Origin: Ilumatobacteraceae bacterium
GTDB lineage: Bacteria > Actinomycetota > Acidimicrobiia > Acidimicrobiales > Ilumatobacteraceae
Assembly: GCA_022843125.1 (NCBI GenBank)
Contig: JALHOG010000002.1
Location: 62,001-126,000 of the forward strand
Reading direction: 5' to 3'
Length of the DNA stretch: 64,000 nucleotides
The translations under genes and the position numbers were made by a program. Under the pieces are notes generated by a model that saw only the letters and a list, made by a program, of their open reading frames with translations, was not told where the DNA came from and ran no database searches. Shown here piece after piece: positions 35,449 to 44,143 of the stretch (its first letter is position 1; every line of letters begins with the position of its first letter).

Positions 35449-36021
35449 ATGGGTGAGTTCAAGCAATCCCGGTACTACGAAGAGGGATCCGGGGCAGGCG
35501 GGCTGAACCCCGACGAGGTGCACGAGTTCCTGGCGAGCCCCGACAGCGTGTGGTTGCTGAAGCTGTCGTACCTCGACGAGACGGGATGGCCGATGTCGGT
35601 GCCGCTCTGGTACCACTGGGACGGCGAGGCGTTCTACGTGGTCGGTCGGAAGCGGTCGGCGTGGGTGCAGCACCTGCTGCGCGACGAACGCTGCGCGATC
35701 TGCGTCGAGGAGATGGCGCACCCGCGCATCCGCAAGGTGATCGCCCAGTGCCGAGCCGAGGTCGTCGAGGGGCCGGCCCGCGGGGAGGGGTCGCAGTGGG
35801 TCCCGGTCGCCGAGGCGATGGCGCTGCGCTACTCCGGCCCCACCGGCCCGGAGCAGCTCGCTGCGTCATACGGCTGGGAGCGGTACCTCGTGAAGCTGGT
35901 GCCGACGAAGAAGCTCACCACGTGGCAAGGCGCCGACTGGTCGCTGCGTTACTTCGATCCGGGCCAGCGGCCTGATCTCGAGGCGCAGGCGGCCGGAGCA
36001 TCGCGAGCGGACGCAGGCTGA
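35449..36021 (+). CDS. PNPOx-like split-barrel flavin/F420-binding protein (3 of 3)
   Basis: A 190-residue split-barrel protein: WPMSVPLWYHWDGEAFYVVGRK, RCAICVEEM, and a C-terminal block KLTTWQGADWSLRYF that parallels the KRYW block of its two paralogues. It is more diverged than those are from each other. ATG 35449 is chosen for its ribosome site; an upstream ATG at 35422 lies 2 bases after the -10 and cannot be used. First gene of an eight-gene operon. Confidence 0.83.
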   Translation: MGEFKQSRYYEEGSGAGGLNPDEVHEFLASPDSVWLLKLSYLDETGWPMSVPLWYHWDGEAFYVVGRKRSAWVQHLLRDERCAICVEEMAHPRIRKVIAQCRAEVVEGPARGEGSQWVPVAEAMALRYSGPTGPEQLAASYGWERYLVKLVPTKKLTTWQGADWSLRYFDPGQRPDLEAQAAGASRADAG

Positions 36022-36028
36022 CCGGGGC

Positions 36029-37192
36029 ATGCCCATCGCATCGAGCCGGGCACGGGAGTACCGGCGATCCGCGATCCGCGTCCTGTTCGATGCGGCCGCT
36101 GCCGACCCGGACGCGTTGCGCCTCGAAGTGGGGGAGCCGAGCTTCCCGACGCCATCGCACATCGTCGAGCACGCCGCCGAGGCGGCGCGGCAGGGGCACA
36201 CCGGGTACGGACCCAACGGCGGACTGCTGTCGTTGCGCGAGCTGCTCGTCGACAAGCTCGACCGTGTCGATCGAATCGGCGCATCGGTCGACGAGATCGT
36301 CGTGACCCCGGGCGGCATGAACGCGCTCTACAGCGCGTTCAGCATCCTGCTCGAGCCGGGCGACGAGGTGCTGCTCCCGACGCCGGGGTTCCCGAACATG
36401 GACGAGATGGTGCGGCTGCTCGGCGGCGTCCCCGTCTTCTACCACCTACGCGCCGCCGACGGGTTCCTGCCCGACCTCGACGAGCTCACGTCGCTCGTCA
36501 CACCACGAACGCGCGTGATGTTCTCGAACTCGCCGTCCAACCCGACTGGGAGGGTGTTCGACGGCGGAGTCGTCCGAGATCTGGTGGCGTTCGCCGACCG
36601 GCACGACCTGTGGCTCCTCAGCGACGAGGTGTACGACGAACTCGTCCTCGACCCCGCAACCGGACACGTGCCGGCGGCCTGGTTCGACGAGGCCGGTCGT
36701 GTGATCTCGATCTTCAGCTTCTCCAAGGTGTACGCGATGACCGGCTGGCGCGTCGGATACGCCGTGGCTCGCGGCGACATCCCCCAGCTGATGCGATCCA
36801 CGCAGGAACCGCAGGTGTCGTGCCCGAGCACGATCTCGCAGAAGGCGGCGGAGGCAGCGTTGACCGGCCCACGGGAACCGATCACCGCGATGCGGGACGC
36901 GTACGCGCAGCGCGCCGCTCTGGCCGTCGCAGTCGCGCGCTCGGCCGGCCTTCGCGCCTACGCGCCGCAGGGGACGATCTACATGCTGCTCGACGTGTCT
37001 GCCTTCGGCGCCGACGGCGGCCTCGACTTCGCGCTCGACCTGCTCCGTGACCAGCGTGTGTCGGTCGCTCCGGGCAGTGTGTTCGGCCCGGGTGGTGCCG
37101 GCATGGTCCGCATCTCGCTGGCCGCGGCACCGGACACGATCGAAAACGGAATCAATCGGATCGCTGCGCAGGTGCAGCGAGGAAGTGGGTGA
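36029..37192 (+). CDS. class I/II PLP-dependent aminotransferase
   Basis: A 387-residue aminotransferase with VGEPSFPTP, YGPNGGLLSLREL, SNSPSNPTGR, SDEVYDEL and the PLP lysine in SFSKVYAMTGWRVGY. It is a paralogue of the enzyme at 26560. Seven bases separate it from the PNPOx-like gene. In this operon it could supply the 2-oxoacid used by the E1 pair downstream. Confidence 0.92.
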   Translation: MPIASSRAREYRRSAIRVLFDAAAADPDALRLEVGEPSFPTPSHIVEHAAEAARQGHTGYGPNGGLLSLRELLVDKLDRVDRIGASVDEIVVTPGGMNALYSAFSILLEPGDEVLLPTPGFPNMDEMVRLLGGVPVFYHLRAADGFLPDLDELTSLVTPRTRVMFSNSPSNPTGRVFDGGVVRDLVAFADRHDLWLLSDEVYDELVLDPATGHVPAAWFDEAGRVISIFSFSKVYAMTGWRVGYAVARGDIPQLMRSTQEPQVSCPSTISQKAAEAALTGPREPITAMRDAYAQRAALAVAVARSAGLRAYAPQGTIYMLLDVSAFGADGGLDFALDLLRDQRVSVAPGSVFGPGGAGMVRISLAAAPDTIENGINRIAAQVQRGSG

Positions 37193-37193
37193 C

Positions 37194-38471
37194 GTGGTGT
37201 TCGACGGGATCGAGACCCGGCTCGACGGAGAGGCACAGCGCCGCGTCGCTGCGTACATCGCCGATCGCGCCGACGAGATCTTCGAGTTCACGTGCGATCT
37301 GATCCGCACACCGTCGGTCAACCCTCCGGGTGACGAGGTGGCGGTGAGCCGCGTGATCATGGACCGCCTGGCCGCGCTCGGCATCGACGAGCGTTCGATC
37401 GTCGGCAAGACGCCCGAACGTCCGAACGTGATGGCGCACGTGCGTGGGAGCACCGGTGGCGCGACCCTGATGTTGTCGGGCCACATCGACACGAAGCCCG
37501 CCGGCAACATGGACGAGTGGCGCACCGATCCGTGGGAACCGACCGTCATCGGCGATCAACTGATCGGCCTCGGGTCGGGTGACATGAAGGCGGCGATCGC
37601 CGCGATGGTCTACGCCGCCGGGGCACTGCGGGAGGTCGGCGACTTCCCCGGGACGCTCTCCCTCGCCCTCACGGCCGACGAGGAGAACGGCTCACAGTTC
37701 GGTTCGAAGTGGCTCGCGGCCGAGGGCTACGTCGACGCCGACGTGTGCGTGATCGGCGAGCCGGCCGGCGTGCACGAGGAGTGGGAGTCGATCCACCTCG
37801 TGTCGCGTGGTGCCGCGCTGTTCAAGGTGGTGGTGCTCGGTACGCAGATGCACTCGTCGATCTCCGACCAGCTCCCTGCCGTCAACGCCACGCTGAAGAT
37901 GGCCGAGCTCGCCCTCAAGATGCAGCGCGAGCTGCGCGACTACCTCACCTTCGACGAGCACGACTACTGCCGGTTCGGGCCGACCGTCAACGTCGGCGTG
38001 ATGGCCCAGGCCGGTGTCACGTACGGCGTCTATCCGGGCCGAGCGGAGTTCGCCACCGACGTCCGCACGATCCCCGGCATGACCGAGGAGCAGGTCAAGG
38101 CGGACGTGCAGCGCTTCCTCGACGACGCCATGGCGGCCGATCCGGATCTCGACGCGACACTCGAGTGGTATCTGATGGTCGGGGCCACCGAGATCGACGG
38201 CGAAGACCCGATCGTCGCGTCGCTCGCCGGCGCATCCGAGCGGGTTCTCGGCCGGACGCCGCGCCTCGATGCGTTCCCCGGCGCCACCGACGCGGCCTAC
38301 ATCCAGGTGGCGGCGGGCGTGCCCTGCATCGCGTCGTTCGGGCCGGGTTTCCTGCCACGGGCGCACAGCCCGAACGAGTCGATGCACAAGGACGGGGCTG
38401 CGCAGGCGGCGATGATCTACGCGCTGGCGGCGCTCGACTACCTCACGTCACGGGCGGACGGAACCCGATGA
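37194..38471 (+). CDS. M20-family metallopeptidase/deacylase
   Basis: About 425 residues. Metal motifs are SGHIDTK, GSGDMKAAI, DEENGS and a late His in RAHSPNESMH; the dimerisation domain lies between. Relatives are ArgE/DapE deacylases and carboxypeptidases that hydrolyse N-acyl amino acids. Several GTG codons (37185, 37194, 37197) follow AGGAAG; 37194 has the best spacing. It almost abuts the aminotransferase, suggesting release of an amino acid that the aminotransferase then uses. Confidence 0.9.
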   Translation: MVFDGIETRLDGEAQRRVAAYIADRADEIFEFTCDLIRTPSVNPPGDEVAVSRVIMDRLAALGIDERSIVGKTPERPNVMAHVRGSTGGATLMLSGHIDTKPAGNMDEWRTDPWEPTVIGDQLIGLGSGDMKAAIAAMVYAAGALREVGDFPGTLSLALTADEENGSQFGSKWLAAEGYVDADVCVIGEPAGVHEEWESIHLVSRGAALFKVVVLGTQMHSSISDQLPAVNATLKMAELALKMQRELRDYLTFDEHDYCRFGPTVNVGVMAQAGVTYGVYPGRAEFATDVRTIPGMTEEQVKADVQRFLDDAMAADPDLDATLEWYLMVGATEIDGEDPIVASLAGASERVLGRTPRLDAFPGATDAAYIQVAAGVPCIASFGPGFLPRAHSPNESMHKDGAAQAAMIYALAALDYLTSRADGTR

Positions 38472-39142
38472 GCGAGCTCTCCGATTCCGAGATCTGTGCC
38501 CGCTTCCGCGGCATGTACGTGCCCGCGATCAGCGACGCCATGTACGAGCTCGGGATGCCCGAGCCGGTGCTGCCGTCGGCGTTACGGCCGCTGCTGCCCG
38601 ATCGTTCCTTCGTCGGTGTCGCGTTCACGGTCGAGGGTGCCGAGATCGTGCCGGCGGTCTCGTGGGACGAGGGCAAGCAACGCATCGCCTCCTATCTCGA
38701 GGTCTTCTCGATGCTCAGGCCCGACTCGGTCATGGTGTCGAAGAACACCGGCGACTTCGTCGGGCACTTCGGCGAGCTCACCGGGAACTCGGCGCTCGAA
38801 CACGGGTGCGTGGGCGTGGTGCTCGACGGCAACCTCCGCGACACCGCCGGGCTGCGCGACATCGGACTGCAGGTGTACTACCGGGACGTCAATCCGCGCA
38901 GTGGCATGGGCAGGTGGGAGATGGTCGCCCACCAGCAGCCGGTCCGGATCGGCGAGGTGACGGTGCATCCCGGCGACATCGTCGTGGCCGACTTCGACGG
39001 CGTCCTGATCGTGCCCCGAGCCGATGCGGTCGCCGTCCTGGAGCGCGCGGAGGAGATCGTGAACATCGAACGGCACGTCCGCGACGACATGCGGCTCGGT
39101 ATGAGCCCGCTCGAAGGGCTGGCGAAGCATGGCCACATCTGA
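38468..39142 (+). CDS. RraA-like aldolase/demethylmenaquinone methyltransferase-fold protein
   Basis: A 224-residue RraA-fold protein. GELTGNSALEHGCVGVVLDG followed by NLRDTAGL holds the Arg-Asp pair used by the HMG/CHA aldolases to bind substrate and metal. Those aldolases split 4-hydroxy-4-methyl-2-oxoglutarate-type acids to pyruvate. True RraA regulators of RNase E are shorter. ATG overlaps the M20 stop (ATGA). Next to an E1 pair, an aldolase making a 2-oxoacid would make sense; that is inference. Confidence 0.85.
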   Translation: MSELSDSEICARFRGMYVPAISDAMYELGMPEPVLPSALRPLLPDRSFVGVAFTVEGAEIVPAVSWDEGKQRIASYLEVFSMLRPDSVMVSKNTGDFVGHFGELTGNSALEHGCVGVVLDGNLRDTAGLRDIGLQVYYRDVNPRSGMGRWEMVAHQQPVRIGEVTVHPGDIVVADFDGVLIVPRADAVAVLERAEEIVNIERHVRDDMRLGMSPLEGLAKHGHI

Positions 39143-39398
39143 CGCCGGCGACGTCGTCGACGTGGTGATCCCGCACGCCGGACTGGCCGAGGTCATGGTG
39201 GTGATCGAGTGGCTCGTCGCGTCCGGCGACACCGTCGACGCCGGCGCCCCGCTCGTCGTCGTCGAATCGGAGAAGACGCAGATCGAGCTGGAGGCTCCGA
39301 GCACCGGACGGGTCGAGATCCTCGTGCCCGCCTCCGACGACGATGTCGTCGTGGGCGCGGTCATCGGTCGCGTGCACGGATCCGCAGCGTCGTCGTGA
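39129..39398 (+). CDS. stand-alone lipoyl/biotinyl carrier protein
   Basis: An 89-residue single lipoyl domain. The hairpin carrying the modified lysine is VESEKTQIELEAP with Lys49, and ST-GRVEILVP is the mirrored half. ESEKT matches E2 lipoyl domains more than biotin carriers, which use AMKM. There is no peripheral-subunit-binding or acyltransferase domain. It overlaps the RraA gene by 14 bases and the SDR by GTGA, and lies two genes upstream of E1 alpha, so it is presumably the acyl carrier for that E1. Confidence 0.85.
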   Translation: MATSDAGDVVDVVIPHAGLAEVMVVIEWLVASGDTVDAGAPLVVVESEKTQIELEAPSTGRVEILVPASDDDVVVGAVIGRVHGSAASS

Positions 39399-40150
39399 AC
39401 GGTCTGTCGGCGTTCTCGCTCACCGGGTCGCGGGTCGTCGTGACGGGAGCGGAGAGCGGGTTGGGGCTCGCGATCGCGACGGCGTGCGCCGAGGCGGGAG
39501 CCGACGTGATCGGTGCCGACATCGGCGTTGCGCCCGTCGACGAATCGTCGACGGCCGGGCCGTTCCGCAGGATGCACGTCGATCTGTGCGATCGGGAGAG
39601 CATCGCTGCTCTCGTCGATCGCGCCGTCGCCGCCCTCGGTGGCATCGACGTGTGCGTCAACTGCGCCGGCATCGGCGGTCGCTCACCGGCGGTCTCGTAC
39701 CCCGACGAGCAGTGGGACCGTGTGATCGCCACGAACCTGACCGGTTCGTTCGCGATGGCGCGGGCGGTCGGAGCGCACATGCTGGCGCAGGGATCGGGCT
39801 CGGTGATCAACATCGCGTCGATCGGCGGGCTGGTCGGCTATCCCGGCAGCGTCGGGTACCAGGCCAGCAAGGGGGCGATCGTGCAGATGACCCGGTCGCT
39901 GGCGGTCGAATGGGGCCCGTCGGGCGTCCGCGTCAATGCGATCGCCCCGGGACACATCGCCACCGAGCTCGTCCGGCGTCAGTGGGAGACCGAGCCCGAG
40001 CTCCGTGAGTACTTCCTGTCCCGAACGCCGCTCGGCCGTCTCGGCGACCCGGCCGACATCGCGCACGCCGCGGTGTTCCTCGCATCCGAGGCGTCGCGCA
40101 TGATCACCGGCCAGGTGCTGGTGGTCGACGGCGGGTACACGAGCCACTGA
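39395..40150 (+). CDS. short-chain dehydrogenase/reductase
   Basis: A 251-residue SDR: TGAESGLG, NCAGIGGRS, serine in NIASIGGLVG and YQASK, ending VDGGYTSH. GTG 39395 overlaps the lipoyl-protein stop (GTGA), a strong sign of joint translation. It lies 9 bases before E1 alpha. Possibly an acetoin/diol-type or 3-hydroxyacid dehydrogenase; the substrate is not readable. Confidence 0.92.
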   Translation: MNGLSAFSLTGSRVVVTGAESGLGLAIATACAEAGADVIGADIGVAPVDESSTAGPFRRMHVDLCDRESIAALVDRAVAALGGIDVCVNCAGIGGRSPAVSYPDEQWDRVIATNLTGSFAMARAVGAHMLAQGSGSVINIASIGGLVGYPGSVGYQASKGAIVQMTRSLAVEWGPSGVRVNAIAPGHIATELVRRQWETEPELREYFLSRTPLGRLGDPADIAHAAVFLASEASRMITGQVLVVDGGYTSH

Positions 40151-40159
40151 GGACCACGC

Positions 40160-41143
40160 ATGGACAGCTCGCCCCTCGACCGCACCCGTGCCATCGATCT
40201 CCTGCGGACCATGGAGACCATCCGCGCCTTCGAGACCCGTATCGAGGCGCTGTTCAAGCAGGGCCTGCTCCCCGGTTTCGTGCACTCGTGCGCCGGCCAG
40301 GAGGCGATCGCAACCGGGGTGTGCAGCCGCCTCGATCGTGCCGACTGCATCACCTCGACCCACCGTGGCCACGGCCACGCGATCGCGAAGGGGATCGAGC
40401 TCGACGCGATCTTCGCGGAGCTGTACGGCAAGGCCGCCGGAGCCTGCGGCGGGCGGGGCGGGTCGATGCACGTCGCCGACTTCTCGATCGGCATGCTCGG
40501 TGCCAACGGGATCGTCGGCGGAGGCTTCGGCATCGCGGTCGGGGCGGCGTTCGCCGCCCGCTACCAGCGCCGCGAGCAGGTTGCCGTGTGCTTCTTCGGT
40601 GACGGTGCCGCGAACAAGGGGACGTTCCACGAAGCGCTCAACTTCGCCGGTGTCCACGCGTTGCCGGTGGTGTTCGTGTGCGAGAACAACCGGTACGCAC
40701 AGTTCACGGCGGCGTCCCGGACCACCGCCGTCGCCGACATCTCGGTGCGTGCCGCGGCGTACGGCATCGAGGGCGACAGCATCGACGGCAACGATCTCCT
40801 GGCCGTCATCGACGCGACCGACCGGGCCGTCGCTCGCGCCCGCTCCGGCGGAGGGGCGACGCTGATCAACATGGCGACGTACCGCCACAGCGGGCACTAC
40901 GTCGGCGATGCCGAGCAGTACCGCTCGCGCGAGGAGGTCGCCGCGAGCCGCTCCGAGCAGGATCCGATCCAACGGTTCACGGCACACATCGTCGCTGCGG
41001 GCGTCGTCACCGAGTCCGAGATCGCCGACGTCCGCCTCGCCGTCGAGGCCCGGATCGACGCAGCGCAACAGTTCGCGGAAGCGGCGCCGTTCCCCGATCC
41101 CGCGACCGCGATGCGCGACGTCTTCACCGAGGCGGGTTCGTGA
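40160..41143 (+). CDS. thiamine-diphosphate 2-oxoacid/acetoin dehydrogenase E1, alpha subunit
   Basis: A 327-residue E1 alpha. The thiamine diphosphate motif is GDGAANKGTFHEALNFAG, ending in CENN; THRGHGHAIAKG and YRHSGHYVGDAEQYR are conserved. It resembles AcoA/PdhA of two-subunit E1 enzymes, closest in style to acetoin dehydrogenase. Its stop shares a base with the beta-subunit start. No E2 or E3 gene is present in the window, only the free lipoyl protein. Confidence 0.93.
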   Translation: MDSSPLDRTRAIDLLRTMETIRAFETRIEALFKQGLLPGFVHSCAGQEAIATGVCSRLDRADCITSTHRGHGHAIAKGIELDAIFAELYGKAAGACGGRGGSMHVADFSIGMLGANGIVGGGFGIAVGAAFAARYQRREQVAVCFFGDGAANKGTFHEALNFAGVHALPVVFVCENNRYAQFTAASRTTAVADISVRAAAYGIEGDSIDGNDLLAVIDATDRAVARARSGGGATLINMATYRHSGHYVGDAEQYRSREEVAASRSEQDPIQRFTAHIVAAGVVTESEIADVRLAVEARIDAAQQFAEAAPFPDPATAMRDVFTEAGS

Positions 41144-42123
41144 TGGGCAGCCGGCGGATGACGTTCGGGCAGGCGACGCTCGAAGCGATGCAGTACGCGA
41201 TGGACGAGGATCCGAACGTCGTGGTGATCGGCGAGGACATCAGCTGGGGCGGCAACTTCGGCCAGTTCCGTGGACTCGTCGACCGGTACGGCCCCGAACG
41301 GGTGGTCGACATGCCGATCTCCGAGTCACTGATCGTCGCCATGGCGGTCGGCGCATCAGCGGCCGGGCTGAAGGTCGTCGCATCAATGAGCTTCGTCGAG
41401 TTCACGCTCGGCGCGATGGACGAGATCGTCAACCAGGCGTCGAAGTTCCGCTACATGTTCGGCGGTCAGGTCTCGGTGCCGATCGTGCTGCGGGCGTCCG
41501 ACGGCGTGCGCGGGTCGTCCGGGGCCCAGCACTCGTCGAGCCTCGAGGGCATGTTCTGCAACGTGCCCGGGCTGAAGGTGGTGGCGCCGTCGAACGGGGA
41601 CGATGCGAAGGGCCTGCTGAGGGCGGCGATCGCCGATCCGGATCCGGTGGTCTACCTCGAGCACAAGCAGATCACGGGTCAACGCTCCGAGGTGGCCGAC
41701 GGGGATCATGTCGTGCCGTTGGGCTCGGCGAAGATCGTGCGGCCCGGCTCCGACATCAGCGTGGTCACGTACTCGAACATGGTCAACCACGCGCTCGTCG
41801 CAGCGGAGGAGCTCGCGTCCCTGGGCGTGTCGGTCGAGGTGGTCGACCTGCGCAGCCTCGTCCCGCTCGACGTGGCCACGATCGCGGCGTCCGCGGCTCG
41901 CACGGGCGTGGTGCTCGCAGCTCACGAGAGCTGGACGTTCGGCGGGTTCGGCGCCGAGATCCTCGCCCAGGTCCGCGAGTGCGTGCCCGACCAGTCACAG
42001 CTGCGCACCCATCGGCTCGGCGCGCGGTCGGCGCCGATCCCGTTCAGCCCGACGCTCGAACCGGCGATCGTGCCCGGTGCTGCGGACCTGGTGGCGGAGA
42101 TCCGCCGCATCCTCGCCGTGTGA
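41143..42123 (+). CDS. thiamine-diphosphate 2-oxoacid/acetoin dehydrogenase E1, beta subunit
   Basis: A 326-residue E1 beta: VIGEDISWGGNFGQF, DMPISESLIVAMAVG, the QASKFRYMFGG block and C-terminal transketolase domain (VTYSNMVNHAL, DLRSLVPLD, HESWTFGGFG). It forms an alpha2beta2 enzyme with the preceding gene (TGATG overlap). It is the last gene of the operon. Decarboxylates a 2-oxoacid or acetoin and passes the acyl group to a lipoyl carrier. Confidence 0.93.
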   Translation: MGSRRMTFGQATLEAMQYAMDEDPNVVVIGEDISWGGNFGQFRGLVDRYGPERVVDMPISESLIVAMAVGASAAGLKVVASMSFVEFTLGAMDEIVNQASKFRYMFGGQVSVPIVLRASDGVRGSSGAQHSSSLEGMFCNVPGLKVVAPSNGDDAKGLLRAAIADPDPVVYLEHKQITGQRSEVADGDHVVPLGSAKIVRPGSDISVVTYSNMVNHALVAAEELASLGVSVEVVDLRSLVPLDVATIAASAARTGVVLAAHESWTFGGFGAEILAQVRECVPDQSQLRTHRLGARSAPIPFSPTLEPAIVPGAADLVAEIRRILAV

Positions 42124-42125
42124 GC

Positions 42126-42143
42126 GGCGACTGGCGCGTCGCC
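42126..42143 (+). terminator. weak hairpin after E1 beta
   Basis: GGCGAC-tggcgc-GTCGCC, a 6-bp stem with a 6-base loop, starts 3 bases after the E1 beta stop and before the convergent hydrolase gene. No T tract. Plausible terminator only by position. Confidence 0.35.
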
Positions 42144-42150
42144 ACCGTGC

Positions 42151-42969
42151 TCAGGTGACCCGGTCGAGCCACTCGAGGGTGAAGCGGTTCCACTCGTCGG
42201 GCATCTCGGAGAACGCGATGTGGCTCGACTGCGGGCCGGTGAACACGTGGAGTTCGGAACCGGCGATCCGCTCCTGGACGGCGCGCCCGTAGCGGGTCGG
42301 GACCTGCCCGTCGACCTCGCCCGAGGTGATCAGGGTCGGCACGGTGATCGACGCGAGGCGATCGAGGGTGTCATGGGTCTTGTCGGCGTGGAAGTGCCCG
42401 AGGATGCCGTGACGTGACGGTGGGTGCGGATTCTCGGCGATGAACGCCCGCTCCCACGCTGCGAGTTCCTCGGGCATGTCGTTGACGAACGTGGGGCTCG
42501 CGACCCACATCATCGCGAGCTTGATGTACATGTCCATGTCGTCCTGGAGGACGGGAACCTCCATCGTGTCGATCATCCGGCAGAACCAGGTGTCGGAGTA
42601 ACCCCACGTGCAGTGCAGCTGCAGCGTCCGCACCAGGTCGGGGTGGTTGATCGCGAACTCCTGGGACGTCGCCGACCCGAGCGACAGCCCGGACAGGTGG
42701 ACCGGGCCGGTGTCGAGGTGCCGGATCAGCGCCGCGGCGTCCTCGGCGAGGGAGCGCATCGTGTACGCCGTGGGATCGGTCGTGTGGGTGGATTGGCCGG
42801 TCCCGCGTGCGTCGTAGGTGATGACCGTGTACCGGTCGCGGTAGGCGGCGACCTGTGCTGCCCAGGTGTCGTGGCTCGCCGCCGTGCCCATGATCAGCAA
42901 CAGGGGCGGGCCGGAACCCTCCACCTCGTAGTACATGTCCATCCCGGTGTCGAGCGACGTGAACGGCAT
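42151..42969 (-). CDS. alpha/beta hydrolase
   Basis: A 272-residue alpha/beta hydrolase with Ser in LSGLSLGSATSQ, Asp in GEVDGQVP and His in SSHIAF, and the opening LLLIMGTAASHDTW. ATG 42969 has an AGGAAG/GAGG site. It is 38 bases after the YceI gene, at the end of the RidA-headed leftward set. Acetoin-dehydrogenase E2 proteins have a lipoyl domain fused to an alpha/beta-hydrolase fold, so this convergent neighbour of the E1/lipoyl operon deserves a comparison, but nothing proves a link. Confidence 0.87.
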   Translation of the reverse strand: MPFTSLDTGMDMYYEVEGSGPPLLLIMGTAASHDTWAAQVAAYRDRYTVITYDARGTGQSTHTTDPTAYTMRSLAEDAAALIRHLDTGPVHLSGLSLGSATSQEFAINHPDLVRTLQLHCTWGYSDTWFCRMIDTMEVPVLQDDMDMYIKLAMMWVASPTFVNDMPEELAAWERAFIAENPHPPSRHGILGHFHADKTHDTLDRLASITVPTLITSGEVDGQVPTRYGRAVQERIAGSELHVFTGPQSSHIAFSEMPDEWNRFTLEWLDRVT

Positions 42970-43007
42970 GGCGGGCCTCGCTTCCTGTATGTTCGTGTGA
43001 TCGGGCG

Positions 43008-43694
43008 TTACGACTCGCCGGGGACGAAGAGCAGGTCGAACTCGAGCGTCCCGGTGTCGCTGGTGAAGATGAACGCGGCCGGGAGCGACGGGTTGGGGAT
43101 CTCCCACTCGGAGAACACGATCTCGGTCGAGCCGGTGAGTCGCAGTCGGCCCTCGTCGATCGCGGCGAACATCTCGACGGCGACGGGCTTCGTCGTGCCG
43201 CGCAGCTGCAGGTCACCGCGGGCGATGAACGGCTCCATGGTGGCGACCTCGGTCGACGTGGGCAGCGTCACCGGCTCGGTGAGCGTGAACGTCGACGTGG
43301 GGAACGTCGCCACGTCCATGATGCGCGTGCGGAACTGGTCGTCGCGTTGGCCGCGGTCGCTCGCGAACGTCGCCATGTCGACCTCGAACGTCGCGCTCTC
43401 GAGCACGCCGGCGGTGACCTGGAAGACCCCGGTGATCGCTTCGGTCCGCCCGACGCCCTCGACCTCGGCGAGCCCGATCTTCTCCTCGACGCGATAGCCG
43501 ACGACCGATCCCTCACTCACCTGCCACGTTCCTTCGAGATCGGCCGCGGCGATCATCGTGTCGTTCACGAGCCGCTGCGACACGAGCGTGTCGGGGGAGT
43601 CGTTGAACTGTGCGTAGATCAGTGGTCCGAGGATCGCGACGAGCGCACCCACGACCACGACGGCGATGCCGACCTTGACCCATCGACGTTTCAC
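43008..43694 (-). CDS. membrane-anchored YceI-family protein
   Basis: A 228-residue protein: a short basic N terminus, one transmembrane helix (about residues 7-29) and an extracytoplasmic YceI lipocalin-like domain (GVFQVTAGVLESATFEVDM, IMDVATFPTSTF, GDLQLRGTTKPV). YceI proteins bind isoprenoid or other lipophilic molecules. GTG 43694 overlaps the preceding gene (GTGA). Its link with an oxygenase and an amidase operon is unexplained. Confidence 0.88.
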   Translation of the reverse strand: MKRRWVKVGIAVVVVGALVAILGPLIYAQFNDSPDTLVSQRLVNDTMIAAADLEGTWQVSEGSVVGYRVEEKIGLAEVEGVGRTEAITGVFQVTAGVLESATFEVDMATFASDRGQRDDQFRTRIMDVATFPTSTFTLTEPVTLPTSTEVATMEPFIARGDLQLRGTTKPVAVEMFAAIDEGRLRLTGSTEIVFSEWEIPNPSLPAAFIFTSDTGTLEFDLLFVPGES

Positions 43695-44143
43695 GATCGG
43701 TCCGACCGACCGACGAACGCTGCCCAGTCGGGCGATGCGTCGCGAGCTCGTACGTGATTCATCGACATCACCATGACTATATAATCTTCGAACGTTGCGT
43801 CGTCAACGAAATGCTCGTCCTCGATGAGGAGGCCGATCTCGCCGGCGATCCCCCAGAGGCGGTCGAGCATGTCGACATCGATGGTGCGGTCGGTCCTGAG
43901 CGCATCGATCGTGAGCATCAGCAACCCGGCGGGCTGAGCCGCCTCCACGTCAGCGACGGCAGCGCGCTCGAGGCCGGCACCCTGCCGGGCCGTGACGCTC
44001 GCGATCAGCCGCCCGCCCAGCCGTTCGGCGAACCGATCAAGCGCTCGCACCTGCTCGCCGTGGGTCGGTGCGCGCGCAACCCCGGGTTCGGGGTTGGTCG
44101 CCGATGCGTACTCGAGCAGCACGCCGACGTATCGCTCGGCCAT
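43691..44143 (-). CDS. unrecognised 150-residue protein
   Basis: Not assigned to a family with confidence. It is a soluble alpha/beta protein with an acidic C-terminal half and a central AGLLMLTIDALRTDRTIDVDML stretch. The layout (strand, RALDRFAERLGGRLIASV, then the central strand) recalls a serine-recombinase catalytic domain, but the S-T-x-x-Q active-site loop is replaced by LLEYASA, so it is not a working recombinase. It shares a base with the oxygenase stop (TGATG) and overlaps YceI by GTGA, so the three are probably co-translated. Confidence 0.7.
   Translation of the reverse strand: MAERYVGVLLEYASATNPEPGVARAPTHGEQVRALDRFAERLGGRLIASVTARQGAGLERAAVADVEAAQPAGLLMLTIDALRTDRTIDVDMLDRLWGIAGEIGLLIEDEHFVDDATFEDYIVMVMSMNHVRARDASPDWAAFVGRSDRS

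Noticed and set aside
43778..43785. TATATAAT-like sequence resembling the recurring promoter box
   Set aside because: It lies inside the coding end of the 43691-44143 gene (Asp-Tyr-Ile-Val codons), no gene starts nearby in either direction, and the GAATGC part is missing.
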